64,000 nt of DNA from Pseudomonas taiwanensis (GTDB taxonomy: Bacteria; Pseudomonadota; Gammaproteobacteria; Pseudomonadales; Pseudomonadaceae), in the NCBI RefSeq assembly GCF_013393345.1, contig NZ_QJRF01000061.1, positions 62,001 to 126,000 on the forward strand. The letters run 5' to 3'. A model generated the notes under the pieces. The model was not told where the DNA came from. It searched no databases and worked only from the letters and a program-made list of their open reading frames with translations. A program made the translations under genes and the position numbers. The number at the start of each line of letters is the position of its first letter. Position 1 is the stretch's first letter. Positions 44,988 through 57,304 of the stretch are shown here, piece after piece.

Positions 44988-46325
44988 ATGCAAGTGATGA
45001 AGTGGAGCGCACTGGCTCTGGCCGTGACCGCCGGTAGCATGCAGTTGGCTTTTGCCAGCGCCCAGGAAGAGTCCAAGGGCTTCGTAGAAGACAGCAACCT
45101 GACTCTTCTGAACAAGAACTTCTTCTTCTACCGCGACTTCCGTAACAACCCCAACACCAGCCAGAACTACCGTAAAGAATGGGCCCATGGCATCAGCGCC
45201 ATGTACGAGTCCGGCTTCACTCAAGGTACCGTTGGCTTCGGTGTTGACGCCCACGGCATGCTGGGTCTGAAACTCGACAGCGGCAACGGCACCAATGGCA
45301 CCGGCCTGCTGCCGACTGGCTCCGACGGCCGTTCCCAGGATGACTACTCCTACGCTGGTGGCTCCGTTAAAGCCCAGATCTCCAACACCCAGCTGAAGTA
45401 CGGCAACCTGTTCCCGACCGCTCCGGTATTCGCCACCGGTACCGCTCGCCTGTTCCCGGGCTCCGCTGAAGGCTTCCAGCTGACCAGCAGCGAACTGGAA
45501 GGCCTGAACATCGACGCCGGCCACTTCACCTCCATTCGCGACGGTAGCGCCTCCACCAACCGTCACGGTGAAATCACCACCACCTACACCGGTCTGGCCA
45601 GCAACAGCGCCGACTACGTAGGCGGCTCCTACTCCTTCTCCGACAACGTCAGCGCCAGCCTGTACGGTGCCGAGCTGGAAGACATCTGGCGCCAGTACTA
45701 CGGCAACCTGAACTGGAACATTCCGTTCACTGATACTCAGGCCCTGAACCTGGACTTCAACGTCTACCGCACCACCGACAAGGGCGACGCCATCGCTGGC
45801 GACCTGGACACCACCGCCTGGTCCGCCGCTGCCGCCTACTCCCTGGGCGCCCACAAGTTCACCCTGGCCTACCAGAAAGTGAACGGCGATGAGCCCTTCG
45901 ACTACATCTCGATGGACGGCCAGAACTCCGGCGACTCCATCTTCCTGGCCAACTCGGTTCAGTACTCCGACTTCAACGGCCCGAACGAGAAGTCCATCCA
46001 GGTTCGCTACGACCTGAACATGGCTGAATTCGGCATCCCCGGCCTGAGCTTCATGGCTCGCTACATCACCGGTGAAGACGTTGACGGCACCAAGGCCGAC
46101 CCGAATGGCGCCTTCGCTGGTGCAATCGGCGAAGACGGCAAGGAATGGGAACGCGACATCGAAGCGAAGTACGTTGTTCAGGAAGGCGCTGCCAAAGACC
46201 TGTCCATCCGCATCCGTCACGCCAGCTGGCGTGCCAACAGCGACATGGCCTTCTTCGGCTCCGCTGGCGGTACCGCGAACGACGAAATCCGCGTAATCAC
46301 CGAGTACCCGCTGGATATCCTGTAA
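44988..46325 (+). CDS. oprD: Outer membrane porin OprD
   Basis: The 445-residue protein aligns along its length with P. aeruginosa OprD: signal peptide MKWSALALAVTAGSMQLAFA, then YESGFTQGTVGFGVDA, NLYGAELEDIWRQYY-like strands, FTLAYQKVNGDEPFDYI and NSVQYSDFNGPNEKS. OprD is an 18-strand channel for basic amino acids and the entry route for carbapenems. Codon use is strongly biased toward C-ending codons, a sign of high expression. It stands alone between a long leader and a strong terminator. Confidence 0.95.
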   Translation: MQVMKWSALALAVTAGSMQLAFASAQEESKGFVEDSNLTLLNKNFFFYRDFRNNPNTSQNYRKEWAHGISAMYESGFTQGTVGFGVDAHGMLGLKLDSGNGTNGTGLLPTGSDGRSQDDYSYAGGSVKAQISNTQLKYGNLFPTAPVFATGTARLFPGSAEGFQLTSSELEGLNIDAGHFTSIRDGSASTNRHGEITTTYTGLASNSADYVGGSYSFSDNVSASLYGAELEDIWRQYYGNLNWNIPFTDTQALNLDFNVYRTTDKGDAIAGDLDTTAWSAAAAYSLGAHKFTLAYQKVNGDEPFDYISMDGQNSGDSIFLANSVQYSDFNGPNEKSIQVRYDLNMAEFGIPGLSFMARYITGEDVDGTKADPNGAFAGAIGEDGKEWERDIEAKYVVQEGAAKDLSIRIRHASWRANSDMAFFGSAGGTANDEIRVITEYPLDIL

Positions 46326-46351
46326 TATCCTCTGCGTACACGTAAGTGATA

Positions 46352-46383
46352 AAAGAAACCCGGCCTAGGCCGGGTTTCTTTTT
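46352..46383 (+). terminator. Rho-independent terminator after oprD
   Basis: AAAGAAACCCGGCC and GGCCGGGTTTCTTT form a 14-bp stem around TA, followed by T residues. Confidence 0.92.
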
Positions 46384-46441
46384 GGGTGGAGGAACTTGAC
46401 TCCGGAGTTGATCAAATCGCCACCAAGCGACTGCTCAAACT

Positions 46442-46861
46442 TTAATCAAGTAGTGGCAGGGCATAAGTACCTGTCACGTGCGCGACAAGATCATCTTCCG
46501 CGCCCAATGAATAAAGTGACACTTCACACACCGCTTGACGTCGACCAAGTTTAAGTATCCGCGCCTCGGCAAATAGATCCACCGGCTTGGGCCTGGACAG
46601 GAAGTTGATGTTCAAGTTGGACGTCACCGCCATTTCAACTTTCCCCAGCCTGCCCAGTACTACTGCATACATGGCGGCATCAGCCAGCGCCATGATGGTG
46701 GGACCGGACAATGTTCCACCCGGACGCACCAATCTGGACTGGAACGGTACCCTGGCCAACGCTCCCTGATCGTCCATCCGCTCGATTCGCAGATCGATCT
46801 CGTCCGCCATGGGCACTCCATTGCGTATCAGCGCCTGGACCTCTGTCGCTGTCAGACTCAC
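46442..46861 (-). CDS. PaaI-type hot-dog thioesterase
   Basis: The 139-residue protein has the PaaI-like thioesterase motif [20 protein letters not shown] (about 43-62, Gly-rich turn and catalytic acid) and the strand [15 protein letters not shown] place the start at GTG 46861 because GAGGAGGG lies 7 nt upstream; a longer frame to 46966 would have no such signal and would nearly touch proS. It probably hydrolyses an acyl-CoA; the substrate is unknown. It diverges from proS. Confidence 0.85.
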   Translation of the reverse strand: MSLTATEVQALIRNGVPMADEIDLRIERMDDQGALARVPFQSRLVRPGGTLSGPTIMALADAAMYAVVLGRLGKVEMAVTSNLNINFLSRPKPVDLFAEARILKLGRRQAVCEVSLYSLGAEDDLVAHVTGTYALPLLD

Positions 46862-46968
46862 TACGTCGCCCTCCTCGCTCAACCGGACCGCAATCCTGTA
46901 CGCCACTTGATCAGCGCCGTACAATGCCGAGCCATTCAAATCCATCGCAACCGACAAAACGGCCAAAC

Positions 46969-48684
<1,716 letters not shown>

Positions 48685-48692
48685 TCCAAGAT

Positions 48693-49649
48693 ATGTCCAA
48701 GCGTAGTTCCCATTACCTCGTCGGCGCCGCCCTGTGCGGCGCCCTCTTCGTCAGCGGCTGTGCCAATCACTTGCCACAGCGCAGCGAGCACGAGGAGCGC
48801 GTCGAGCGCAAACTGCTCAACCACAGCCTGCAGATCGATGTCGGTGATCCACAGGTACTGGAACTACCGCAGCGACGCATCCGCATCAACGAGCAGAAGA
48901 CCTTCGAAGTCACCGAATTCGAAGTCAGCCGTCACTACGACCGTTACACGCCCTATCAACCCTGGCGGGAACTCTACGAAGTCCCGCTGGGTGCGGTGGC
49001 CGTGGTCGCAGGCGTCGGCGCGAACGTGGTGAACGTGGTGCTGCTCGGCAGCCTGCCGGACACCGCCACCAAGGACTGGATCAGCTACGGCTTCGCCGGC
49101 CTCAACCCCGCGATGAACGTCGAGTCCAATGGTCGCTCCGAGCAGAATCTGGCCAGCATCGACGAGAAGCAGCTGGACAAGCGCATGGAGTATTCGAGCC
49201 TGCCCTGGGCCGAGCGCCCGGTGCTGGTCAAACTGGGCAACCACACCCATGAGCTGGCAACCGACCGCAACGGCATCCTGCGCCTGAATCTGCTGGATGG
49301 GCCTTTCGCCGACCAGGACGTAAGCCGCATCGGCAAACTCCAACTGAGCGTCGAAGACCCCCTGGACAACGCCCGTGCCGATGCCACCCTGGGCATCAGC
49401 CATACCCTGCGCGGCAAGCTGGTAGAAGCCCATGCACTGATCTTCGAGGACCTCGAAGACGACGAAGTCCCGCAGTGGGTCCACCGGGTCAAGCGCCTGT
49501 CGGAACTGGGCATGGAAGAAGAAGCGAGCGAACTGGAGCAGAGCCTGATCGAGCTGACCCGCAACGATCCGGAGCTGCAGCAGGAATTTCTCCACTCGCT
49601 GATGAAAGATGCCGGTCGACTGGCTGCCGATCCCGGCGATTCGGACTGA
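48693..49649 (+). CDS. Putative lipoprotein
   Basis: The 318-residue protein has a signal peptide with lipobox FVSGC (Cys23), a hydrophobic stretch (VPLGAVAVVAGVGANVVNVV, about 98-117) and a beta-rich domain (about 165-250, with VLVKLGNHTHELATDRNG). The C-terminal part is acidic and helical. It follows proS by 8 bp and is probably co-transcribed with it. I know no function; a homologue stands at the same place in P. aeruginosa. Confidence 0.8.
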   Translation: MSKRSSHYLVGAALCGALFVSGCANHLPQRSEHEERVERKLLNHSLQIDVGDPQVLELPQRRIRINEQKTFEVTEFEVSRHYDRYTPYQPWRELYEVPLGAVAVVAGVGANVVNVVLLGSLPDTATKDWISYGFAGLNPAMNVESNGRSEQNLASIDEKQLDKRMEYSSLPWAERPVLVKLGNHTHELATDRNGILRLNLLDGPFADQDVSRIGKLQLSVEDPLDNARADATLGISHTLRGKLVEAHALIFEDLEDDEVPQWVHRVKRLSELGMEEEASELEQSLIELTRNDPELQQEFLHSLMKDAGRLAADPGDSD

Positions 49650-49657
49650 TTACCCCA

Positions 49658-49680
49658 GGGAGCGAGCCTGGCTCGCTCCC
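49658..49680. terminator. Hairpin between convergent genes
   Basis: GGGAGCGAGC (49658-49667) pairs perfectly with GCTCGCTCCC (49671-49680) around a 3-nt loop, just after the lipoprotein stop. There is no T-tract, so termination strength is uncertain. Confidence 0.55.
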
Positions 49681-49691
49681 GCATTGCGGCG

Positions 49692-49967
49692 TCAGCGCCG
49701 CACGATGAAGCCGGTGATGCCCTGCACGGGTTGCTCCTGAAGCTCGACGCCGGTCACCTTCGCATCGGCAGGCCCCTGTTCCAGCCAGGCCGCCATCGAG
49801 CGAACGGCCTCCTCCTCCCCCTCAAGCAGCACTTCGACCCGGCCATCCGCCACGTTGCGCACCCAGCCGTCCAGCTCCAGCTGGTCTGCCTGTTGCTGGG
49901 TCGACTGGCGGTAATAAACACCCTGCACCTTGCCGCTTACGTAGCCGTGTAAACAGATTCGCGCCAT
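49692..49967 (-). CDS. Acylphosphatase
   Basis: The 91-residue protein has the acylphosphatase signature: GYVSGKVQGVYYRQSTQQQA (phosphate loop with catalytic Arg21) and GWVRNVADGRVEVLLEG (catalytic Asn). It hydrolyses carboxyl-phosphate bonds. It starts 4 bp downstream of the TlpA-like gene, so the two are probably co-transcribed. Confidence 0.95.
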   Translation of the reverse strand: MARICLHGYVSGKVQGVYYRQSTQQQADQLELDGWVRNVADGRVEVLLEGEEEAVRSMAAWLEQGPADAKVTGVELQEQPVQGITGFIVRR

Positions 49968-49971
49968 TGCC

Positions 49972-50451
49972 CTAGCCCCCCTTGCGCAGTTCGTCCAGAC
50001 GCTCGGTCAGGCCTGCAGCGCTCTGCTCACCCAGCAGCCGCTCCCGCATCTTGCCCTGAGCGTCGATGATGTAAGTGACAGGCAATGCTTCACTGCGCGG
50101 CAGGTCGTAGCGCTTCGAAGGATCTTCCGCCAGCACGGTGAACTGGATGCCCATCTTCTTCGCGGCATCGCCGAGTTCGTCGCCCTGAAGCCCGTCGAAA
50201 TTGACTCCCAGCACTTTCACGCCCTTGTCCCGCTGCTGTTCAGCGAAGGCGTTCAGCTCGGGGATTTCCGTGCGGCACGGCGCGCACCATTCCGCCCAGT
50301 AGTTGATGACCAGCCACTGGCCTTCGAGGCGCTCAACCGCTACCTTCTGTCCATGCTGATCGACACCGACGTCGTCCGAGCAGCCGGCCAGGAACAGGCC
50401 GGCGCCCATCATTGCGAATACCCCTATGACAGCCTGGAGTCGCGATCCCAT
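49972..50451 (-). CDS. TlpA-like thioredoxin-fold lipoprotein
   Basis: The 159-residue protein has a signal peptide with lipobox LAGC (Cys24) and a TlpA/ResA-type thioredoxin domain with WAEWCAPCRTEIPEL (CxxC, about 53-67) and the cis-Pro in ALPVTYIID. It should act as a membrane-anchored periplasmic disulfide reductase. It diverges from the PilZ-like gene with only 30 bp between starts, so their promoters must overlap or lie within the genes. Confidence 0.9.
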   Translation of the reverse strand: MGSRLQAVIGVFAMMGAGLFLAGCSDDVGVDQHGQKVAVERLEGQWLVINYWAEWCAPCRTEIPELNAFAEQQRDKGVKVLGVNFDGLQGDELGDAAKKMGIQFTVLAEDPSKRYDLPRSEALPVTYIIDAQGKMRERLLGEQSAAGLTERLDELRKGG

Positions 50452-50481
50452 GCATTCGGTCCTCGTTTACGCGGGGTTGAT

Positions 50482-51888
50482 ATGACGCTGGATGCCCTGC
50501 GCTTGGAAGTGCCGGACATCCTGGAGGAAAACAGCACTCCACTGGCAAGTGTCCCGACGCTTCTCGCAGAAGCGCGCCAACTCCCTCAGGATAGTGCCCT
50601 GCAGCAGGTCCTGGGGCATTTGTTCAGGCTCAACCGCAGCGCACTGACCTTACTCGAAAGGCAACGCGTGCTGCAAAGCTTCAGCGAGGAGTTTCGCCAC
50701 TACGCCCAGGCCTACCACGACCGAACTGTGCCCCCCACGCTATTCGTCAAGCTATGCGACGAACTGGCCTGCGGCTTCAAGCGCCTGCTGCTGCAGATCC
50801 TCCAGGGTCACCAGCCATCGCGCCCGCATCTGGCCTGGTGCCTGTACATGGCCGAGCATTTCCTCGCCCAGACCCAACTGCGTCACTACCAGCTCTACCA
50901 GGAGCCCAACCCGCGACTGTGGCGCGACAGTCACCTGCTCTACTGGATAGGAGAGCACCAGGGCTGCCTGGACGAACCGGTTGCAGCCGCATTCCGCCCC
51001 ACGCCTGCCAACACCTTGCGCGGGCTCTACCAGCAGATGCTGCTGCTGGCACTGAGCAACCCCTTCCATCTGAGCGAAGGCGAATGTCCCTTGCTCTTCG
51101 GTGCCCTGGCGCCCCTCGCCGGCCTGGGGCGACTGTTGCCCTGGGATGAAGAGGACGACAGCGGCAGCCCCGCCGTGGACCTGACCGAATCCCAACCCTG
51201 CCTGCCGTTGGACCAGCGCCCGGATGGCGCCAACAGTTATCTGCGCCGCTTCGAGCTGGGCGCCCTGCTGATCGCCGTGCATGAGCCCGCGCCCCTGCGC
51301 AGCGAAATCGAACGCCAGCTCCTGGAACGGGTTCGCCAGCACTGGCTGGGACGCCAGCAGCGCCGACATCCGCGTACCGAACAATCGGGAAGCTGCCAAC
51401 TGATCGTGGGCCTGGCCGCTATCCATGCCGATCTGCTGGCACAACATCCCGGCCGCTGCGATGCACAGCTGCTGGACGCCAGTCCTGGCGGCGCCCGCCT
51501 GCTCTGTCACGGCGACCTGGGCAGCCAATTGCCGGTGGGGCAACTCGTCCTGGTGCAAAACCAGAGCACGCCGGTTCTCGGATTGGTGCGCTGGCGCTAT
51601 CAGAACGGCGAAGGCCTGCACCTCGGCCTGCGTTACCTCAAAGGCTTGCCACGCCCGGTCTGGCTTCGCCGCGCACCCAGCGCCCAGACCCATCCCGGCG
51701 TCCTGCAGAGCACGCCTGAGCCCGGCAATGGCTGGCACCACGGCCTGTGGCTGCCCAGCAAGCAGTTCGTCGAAGGGGAAAATCTCTGGCTGCAACTGGC
51801 CAGCGTGAACAACCAGGCCATCGTCCCGCTGCCGGAGCCCAACCTCGTCTCGTCGATGGTGGCGCGCTATCCCCTGCAACTTGCCTGA
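50482..51888 (+). CDS. PilZ-domain-like protein
   Basis: The 468-residue protein is largely helical for about 320 residues, then has a PilZ-like barrel (about 325-415) with RRHPRTEQSGSCQLIVGLAA and QLLDASPGGARLLC, where D-A-S-P-G-G fits the [DN]xSxxG half of the cyclic di-GMP motif; RRHPR could supply the arginines. It may be a c-di-GMP effector, but binding cannot be assured. No membrane helix or signal peptide is evident. The ATG at 50482 is close to the divergent gene. Confidence 0.7.
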   Translation: MTLDALRLEVPDILEENSTPLASVPTLLAEARQLPQDSALQQVLGHLFRLNRSALTLLERQRVLQSFSEEFRHYAQAYHDRTVPPTLFVKLCDELACGFKRLLLQILQGHQPSRPHLAWCLYMAEHFLAQTQLRHYQLYQEPNPRLWRDSHLLYWIGEHQGCLDEPVAAAFRPTPANTLRGLYQQMLLLALSNPFHLSEGECPLLFGALAPLAGLGRLLPWDEEDDSGSPAVDLTESQPCLPLDQRPDGANSYLRRFELGALLIAVHEPAPLRSEIERQLLERVRQHWLGRQQRRHPRTEQSGSCQLIVGLAAIHADLLAQHPGRCDAQLLDASPGGARLLCHGDLGSQLPVGQLVLVQNQSTPVLGLVRWRYQNGEGLHLGLRYLKGLPRPVWLRRAPSAQTHPGVLQSTPEPGNGWHHGLWLPSKQFVEGENLWLQLASVNNQAIVPLPEPNLVSSMVARYPLQLA

Positions 51889-51958
51889 GTGATCAAACTG
51901 CGAGACGGGTCACGCCCAGCGGGGGCCAGGGCGCACAGTTCGCAAGGGAATGGCTGCT

Positions 51959-51964
51959 TATAAT
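51959..51964 (+). promoter_or_regulatory. -10 element TATAAT upstream of the 52009 gene
   Basis: A perfect TATAAT lies 45 bp before the ATG. The -35 is poor (CAGTTC region), so an activator or extended contacts may be needed. The palindrome at 51977-51988 would fall at the start of the transcript. Confidence 0.45.
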
Positions 51965-51976
51965 CCTGCCCTATCG

Positions 51977-51988
51977 GTACGGACGTAC
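51977..51988. promoter_or_regulatory. Palindrome GTACG-GA-CGTAC, copy 2
   Basis: The same 12-base palindrome as at 5151-5162, here extended to 6-bp arms (GGTACG/CGTACC, 51976-51989). It lies just downstream of the TATAAT box, a position suited to an operator. Confidence 0.35.
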
Positions 51989-52008
51989 CTTTCCAGCCTG
52001 GATGCCCC

Positions 52009-52398
52009 ATGCCACAGCAAGACAGCCTGATCGGCCCTGTCCCTGCCCGCGTCATCGAAGTCGCCCGCTCCACCGTCACACCGTTCGAAGGCAGGGTGGC
52101 GGAGTTCAACGTGGCGGCCTGGTTGCACCTGCCCGGGATGACCGATCTGCCCGTCTCGCTGCTGGTGAACTACATGGATGGCGAACAACGCCGCGAGGTC
52201 GCCGTGGATCACGGCCGGCTGAATGCCAAGGGCAAGATCCTGCTGGCCGGCATCGCCCGGATGCCTTTCAAACAGAGAATCGAGCAGATGCAGGTTCGCC
52301 TGCGCTCCGCGGTGCCGATCAAGGGATTGCTGGTGGAAGAGCTCTTCGTTCAGGCCGTGGAATTGGCCGAACCGGCCAAGAGCCAAGTTCGCGCCTGA
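52009..52398 (+). CDS. Conserved hypothetical protein
   Basis: The 129-residue protein has alternating beta-like segments (PARVIEVARSTVTPFEGRVA, LPVSLLVNYMDGEQRREVAV) and a C-terminal helical part (VEELFVQAVELAEPAKSQVR). There is no signal peptide or membrane helix. I do not recognise a domain. It is convergent with the 63-residue gene, 8 bp away, and has a TATAAT box upstream. Confidence 0.65.
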   Translation: MPQQDSLIGPVPARVIEVARSTVTPFEGRVAEFNVAAWLHLPGMTDLPVSLLVNYMDGEQRREVAVDHGRLNAKGKILLAGIARMPFKQRIEQMQVRLRSAVPIKGLLVEELFVQAVELAEPAKSQVRA

Positions 52399-52406
52399 CC
52401 CGCAAC

Positions 52407-52598
52407 TCAGCCGGGTAACGCCCGGTTGTTCTCCTGGAGCGGCTGCTCCGCACTTTCCCAATCCTCCTGCACGACTACGGGTGCCAGCGATTCCGGCCAG
52501 TGACGGAATTTCAATCCGGTCACCCGATTGAGTCCTTCCAGCGCCCGTTGCGGTGCGCGCTCGTGCAGGTGGACCAGTTTGTCGTTCTTGCTACCCAT
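52407..52598 (-). CDS. Small conserved hypothetical protein
   Basis: From the ATG at 52598, preceded by AGGGGATGAG, the 63-residue protein starts MGSKNDKLVHLHERAPQRAL and continues GLNRVTGLKFRHWPESL. A longer in-frame extension is not protein-like. It lies 137 bp downstream of the YihY gene on the same strand; P. aeruginosa has a small gene at this place. The function is unknown. Confidence 0.65.
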   Translation of the reverse strand: MGSKNDKLVHLHERAPQRALEGLNRVTGLKFRHWPESLAPVVVQEDWESAEQPLQENNRALPG

Positions 52599-52735
52599 CG
52601 CTCTCATCCCCTGGCCATCGGCTGATGGCCTCTTCCCTGTCAGTGCCATAAGCATGCCAATCGCACGAGCCCGCATTCGCACGGGCCGCTGTTGCGTCCA
52701 GCAGGCGTTCCCTTGCATGTGACTGACAAATTTCG

Positions 52736-53956
52736 TCAGTCGTTCCCCGGCTTGAGCCACTGCGCCAGGCTGCCGCCAAACAAGGCCTGCTGCTCTTCCT
52801 GAAGCAGCTCGAGGGCCTTGCGCAACGGCGGATACCATTCCTCGTCCAGGTGCGCGGGCAACTGGGCCAGCCGTGGAAGCGGCCAGGGCATATGAACGAG
52901 TAACTGATAGAAACTGTAGCCGCCCAGATCACGGCAAAGCACCCAGGTTCCTCCGCTGGCGCGACAGACCAGATGCTGGCTTTCCAACAGTTCCAGCATC
53001 TCCAGCCATTCGTCTTCCGGCAGATGCCAACCGGCCCGCTGCACGTCGAGATGCCGCACCGGCATGCCACGCATCTGTCGGTCATGGAACACCCGCAGGA
53101 TGCCCAGCAGCACCAGCAGGCGCGGCAATGCACGGCGTCGCCAGTGCCAGGGTGTCGAAAGGTTGCACACCAGCTCGGCGCCAAACAGCACGATCACCCA
53201 GGACAGATAGATCCACAGCAGGAACAACGGCACCGTGGCGAAAGCGCCATAAATCAACTGGTATCCGGGGAAGAAGCTGACATAGAGACCGAACAGCGCC
53301 TTGGCAGCCTCGAACAGCAATGCAGTGAAAACACCGCCCGCCAGCGCATGGCGTACGGGCACGCGGGCGTTGGGCACTGCAGCGTAGATCAGCGTGAAAG
53401 CGGCGATGCTGGAGAGCAGCGGCATGAAGCCCAGCAGCGTCTTGGCGCCGATCAGTGCATCCGGACCGGAGATCAGCGACAACGATGTGATGTAGGTGCT
53501 GACGGCGAAGCCCGCCCCTAGCAGCAACGGGCCGAGGCTGAGAATCGCCCAATAGAGCAGGAAGCTCGATACGCCGCGCCGTGGCTGACGCACGCGCCAG
53601 ATGGTGTTGAAGGCTTTCTCGATGGTTACCAGCATCATGAACGCCGTAACCACCAGCAGGCCCACCCCGACCCATGTCAGGTGTCGGGCCTGCACCGTGA
53701 AGCCACGCAGGTATTCCTGCAGGGTTTCGCCGGTGGACGGAACGAAATTGCGGAAAATGAAGCTCTGGATCTGCTCGCCCGTCCCCTCGAAGGCCGGGAT
53801 GGCCGAGAGCATGGTGAAGGTCACCGTCATCATCGGCACTACAGCGAACAGGCTGGTGTAGGTAAGGGCCGCAGCGCTGTTGGTGCCATGATCGGCAATG
53901 AACCTCTGCAGCAGGAAGCGCCAGAATTCGACGACGTCGGTAAGGCGTTGGCGCAT
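52736..53956 (-). CDS. YihY/BrkB family inner membrane protein
   Basis: The 406-residue protein has six membrane helices in its first 275 residues with the family motifs [33 protein letters not shown] and [20 protein letters not shown] cytoplasmic C-terminal extension of about 125 residues resembles a winged-helix domain ([20 protein letters not shown]). It was formerly called ribonuclease BN, but that activity belongs to another protein. The start at 53956 has AAGGAGATGG before it. Confidence 0.9.
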   Translation of the reverse strand: MRQRLTDVVEFWRFLLQRFIADHGTNSAAALTYTSLFAVVPMMTVTFTMLSAIPAFEGTGEQIQSFIFRNFVPSTGETLQEYLRGFTVQARHLTWVGVGLLVVTAFMMLVTIEKAFNTIWRVRQPRRGVSSFLLYWAILSLGPLLLGAGFAVSTYITSLSLISGPDALIGAKTLLGFMPLLSSIAAFTLIYAAVPNARVPVRHALAGGVFTALLFEAAKALFGLYVSFFPGYQLIYGAFATVPLFLLWIYLSWVIVLFGAELVCNLSTPWHWRRRALPRLLVLLGILRVFHDRQMRGMPVRHLDVQRAGWHLPEDEWLEMLELLESQHLVCRASGGTWVLCRDLGGYSFYQLLVHMPWPLPRLAQLPAHLDEEWYPPLRKALELLQEEQQALFGGSLAQWLKPGND

Positions 53957-54049
53957 TCCATCTCCTTGATTCAGATCGATTCGGCCAGGCTCAGCAGACC
54001 GCAAGCGCAGCGCACGGTTCAGACCGGCACCACGACGCGGTTAGAATAG

Positions 54050-55436
<1,387 letters not shown>

Positions 55437-55452
55437 TTCCCGCACGAAAATG

Positions 55453-55482
55453 AAAAAGCCCGGATTCAGATCCGGGCTTTTT
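55453..55482. terminator. Bidirectional Rho-independent terminator
   Basis: GCCCGGAT and ATCCGGGC form a stem around TCAG, flanked by A5 and T5, between the convergent DUF2069 and hda genes. Confidence 0.9.
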
Positions 55483-55507
55483 ATTTGGGTGCATCTGGAA
55501 GCGCTGG

Positions 55508-56212
55508 CTACCAGCCGAAGATTTCCTTGAGGAAGGGAATGGTCAGTTTGCGCTGAGCCTGGAGCGAAGCCTGATCGAGGATATCCAGCAGGTCGAACAG
55601 CAGGTTCATGCTGCGCGGGCCGCGCGTCAGGATGAACCGCCCAACTTCGTCGGTCAGGTGCAGGCCACGGCGCGAAGCCCGCAACTGCAGCGCGCGCAGC
55701 TTGTCCTCGTCGGACAGCGCGTGCAGCTGGAACACCAGCGCCAGGGTCAGACGCGACTTCAGGTCAGGCAGCTTGATCCCCAGTTCGCGAGGCGACTTGC
55801 TCGCAGAAAGCAGCAGCTTGCGACCGGCATCGCGCAGGCGGTTGAACAGGTGGAACAGACCCTCTTCCCACTCCGGCCGTCCGGCCAGGGCATGCAGGTC
55901 GTCCAGACAGACCAGCTCACACTGCTCCAGGTTGTCGAAGACTTCCGGTCCGTAATGCACCAGTTCGTCCATGGGCAGGTAGATCGCCTGTTCGTCGTGC
56001 TGCTCGAAGCGCAGGCAGGCGGCCTGCAGCAAGTGGCTGCGCCCGGCACCTTCGCCCCCCCATAGATAGATCAGGCTTTCGGTCCAGCCGGCATCGGGCT
56101 CGCACAGGCGCTCGACATAGCCGAGTGCCGCAGCATTGGCGCCGGGATAGAAGTTGGCGAAGGTGGCGTCGTCACGCAGACGCACACTCAGGGGAAGCTG
56201 GATCGGTGTCAT
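55508..56212 (-). CDS. hda: DnaA regulatory inactivator Hda
   Basis: The 234-residue DnaA-like AAA+ protein starts MTPIQLPLSVRL, with the clamp-binding QLPL motif at residues 5-8. Then follow a Walker A variant LWGGEGAGRSHLLQ (about 48-61), Walker B ELVCLDDLHAL and the arginine-finger region. With the loaded beta clamp it stimulates ATP hydrolysis by DnaA. Its ATG overlaps the stop of the upstream AI-2E gene by 4 bp. Confidence 0.94.
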   Translation of the reverse strand: MTPIQLPLSVRLRDDATFANFYPGANAAALGYVERLCEPDAGWTESLIYLWGGEGAGRSHLLQAACLRFEQHDEQAIYLPMDELVHYGPEVFDNLEQCELVCLDDLHALAGRPEWEEGLFHLFNRLRDAGRKLLLSASKSPRELGIKLPDLKSRLTLALVFQLHALSDEDKLRALQLRASRRGLHLTDEVGRFILTRGPRSMNLLFDLLDILDQASLQAQRKLTIPFLKEIFGW

Positions 56213-57303
56213 GCCGTACTGGAAGGGTCGTCTGGACCGCTACTCGACTGTCCGTAAAGGTCGGAAAGTTTATAGAAATCATGCGCATGGCGCAGCAAAA
56301 CCATGATGATCGCTGCAACCGGCAGGGCCAGGAGCACGCCGGTGAAGCCAAACAGCTGGCCTCCGGCAAGTATCGCAAAGATAACCGCCACCGGGTGAAG
56401 GCCGATGCGATCGCCCACCAGCAGTGGCGTCAGCAGCATTCCTTCAAGCAATTGTCCCACGGTGAACACAGTTACGACGCCGAGCAGCGGATAGAGTTCG
56501 AAACCGCCGAACTGGAACAGCGCGGCGATCACCGCAGCGCCGAAGCCAACCACGAACCCCATGTAGGGCACGATGCTGGCCAGGCCCGCCAGCAAACCGA
56601 TCAGCAATCCCAGATCCAGGCCAACCAGCATCAGGCCGGCCGCATAAATGATGCCCAGCGCGAGCATCACCAGCAATTGGCCGCGCAGGAAGGCTCCGAG
56701 CACTTCGTGGCATTCACCCACGAGTCCGACCACGAAAGACTCACGGTTGCGCGGCAGCAAGACACGCAGCTTGGCCACCATGAGGTCCCAGTCGCGCAGT
56801 AGATAGAAGCCCACCACGGGGATCAGCAGCAGGTTGCCGAACCACGCGAGCACGGCCAGCCCAGAGGCGGTGACGCTGGCCAGCAGGGTGCCGGCGAAAT
56901 CCGTGGTCTGGCCGAGGTGGCCGCTGATCACCGCCTTGAACCTGTCGAAACGCCAGAACTCCCCGGGCAGGCCGAGCTTGACCTGAACCCAGGGCAGCGC
57001 CGTCTGCTGCAACCAGTCGATCATCTGTGGCGCCACCTCGTAGAGGCGGAAAAGCTGGCGGCCGAGCATAGGCAATATGACCAGCAGCGATGCCAGCAGG
57101 ACCAACCCGAACAGGCCGAACACCAGCACGACGCCCCAGGTACGCGAAAGGCCCAGGCGCTCCTGGCGGTCCACCAGCGGGTCCCCCAGATAAGCCAGGA
57201 GCATGCCGATCAGGAACGGCGAGAGAACAGGGTGCAGCTGATACAGCAGCCACCCCAGAAGCAGAAAGCCACCCAGCCATAGCCAGCGGCGCGAATCAGT
57301 CAT
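56209..57303 (-). CDS. AI-2E family transporter (second copy)
   Basis: The 364-residue membrane protein has eight predicted helices and the PF01594 core motifs LASIVPYMGFVVGFGAAVIA and GQLLEGMLLTPLLVGDRIGL. The E-G-M-L-L-x-P-L-L-V element parallels the D-G-N-V-L-V-P-L-L-F of the paralogue at 23636. The substrate is unknown. It lies between a phosphatidyltransferase gene and hda, with a 4-bp overlap with hda. Confidence 0.9.
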   Translation of the reverse strand: MTDSRRWLWLGGFLLLGWLLYQLHPVLSPFLIGMLLAYLGDPLVDRQERLGLSRTWGVVLVFGLFGLVLLASLLVILPMLGRQLFRLYEVAPQMIDWLQQTALPWVQVKLGLPGEFWRFDRFKAVISGHLGQTTDFAGTLLASVTASGLAVLAWFGNLLLIPVVGFYLLRDWDLMVAKLRVLLPRNRESFVVGLVGECHEVLGAFLRGQLLVMLALGIIYAAGLMLVGLDLGLLIGLLAGLASIVPYMGFVVGFGAAVIAALFQFGGFELYPLLGVVTVFTVGQLLEGMLLTPLLVGDRIGLHPVAVIFAILAGGQLFGFTGVLLALPVAAIIMVLLRHAHDFYKLSDLYGQSSSGPDDPSSTA

Positions 57304-57304
57304 G

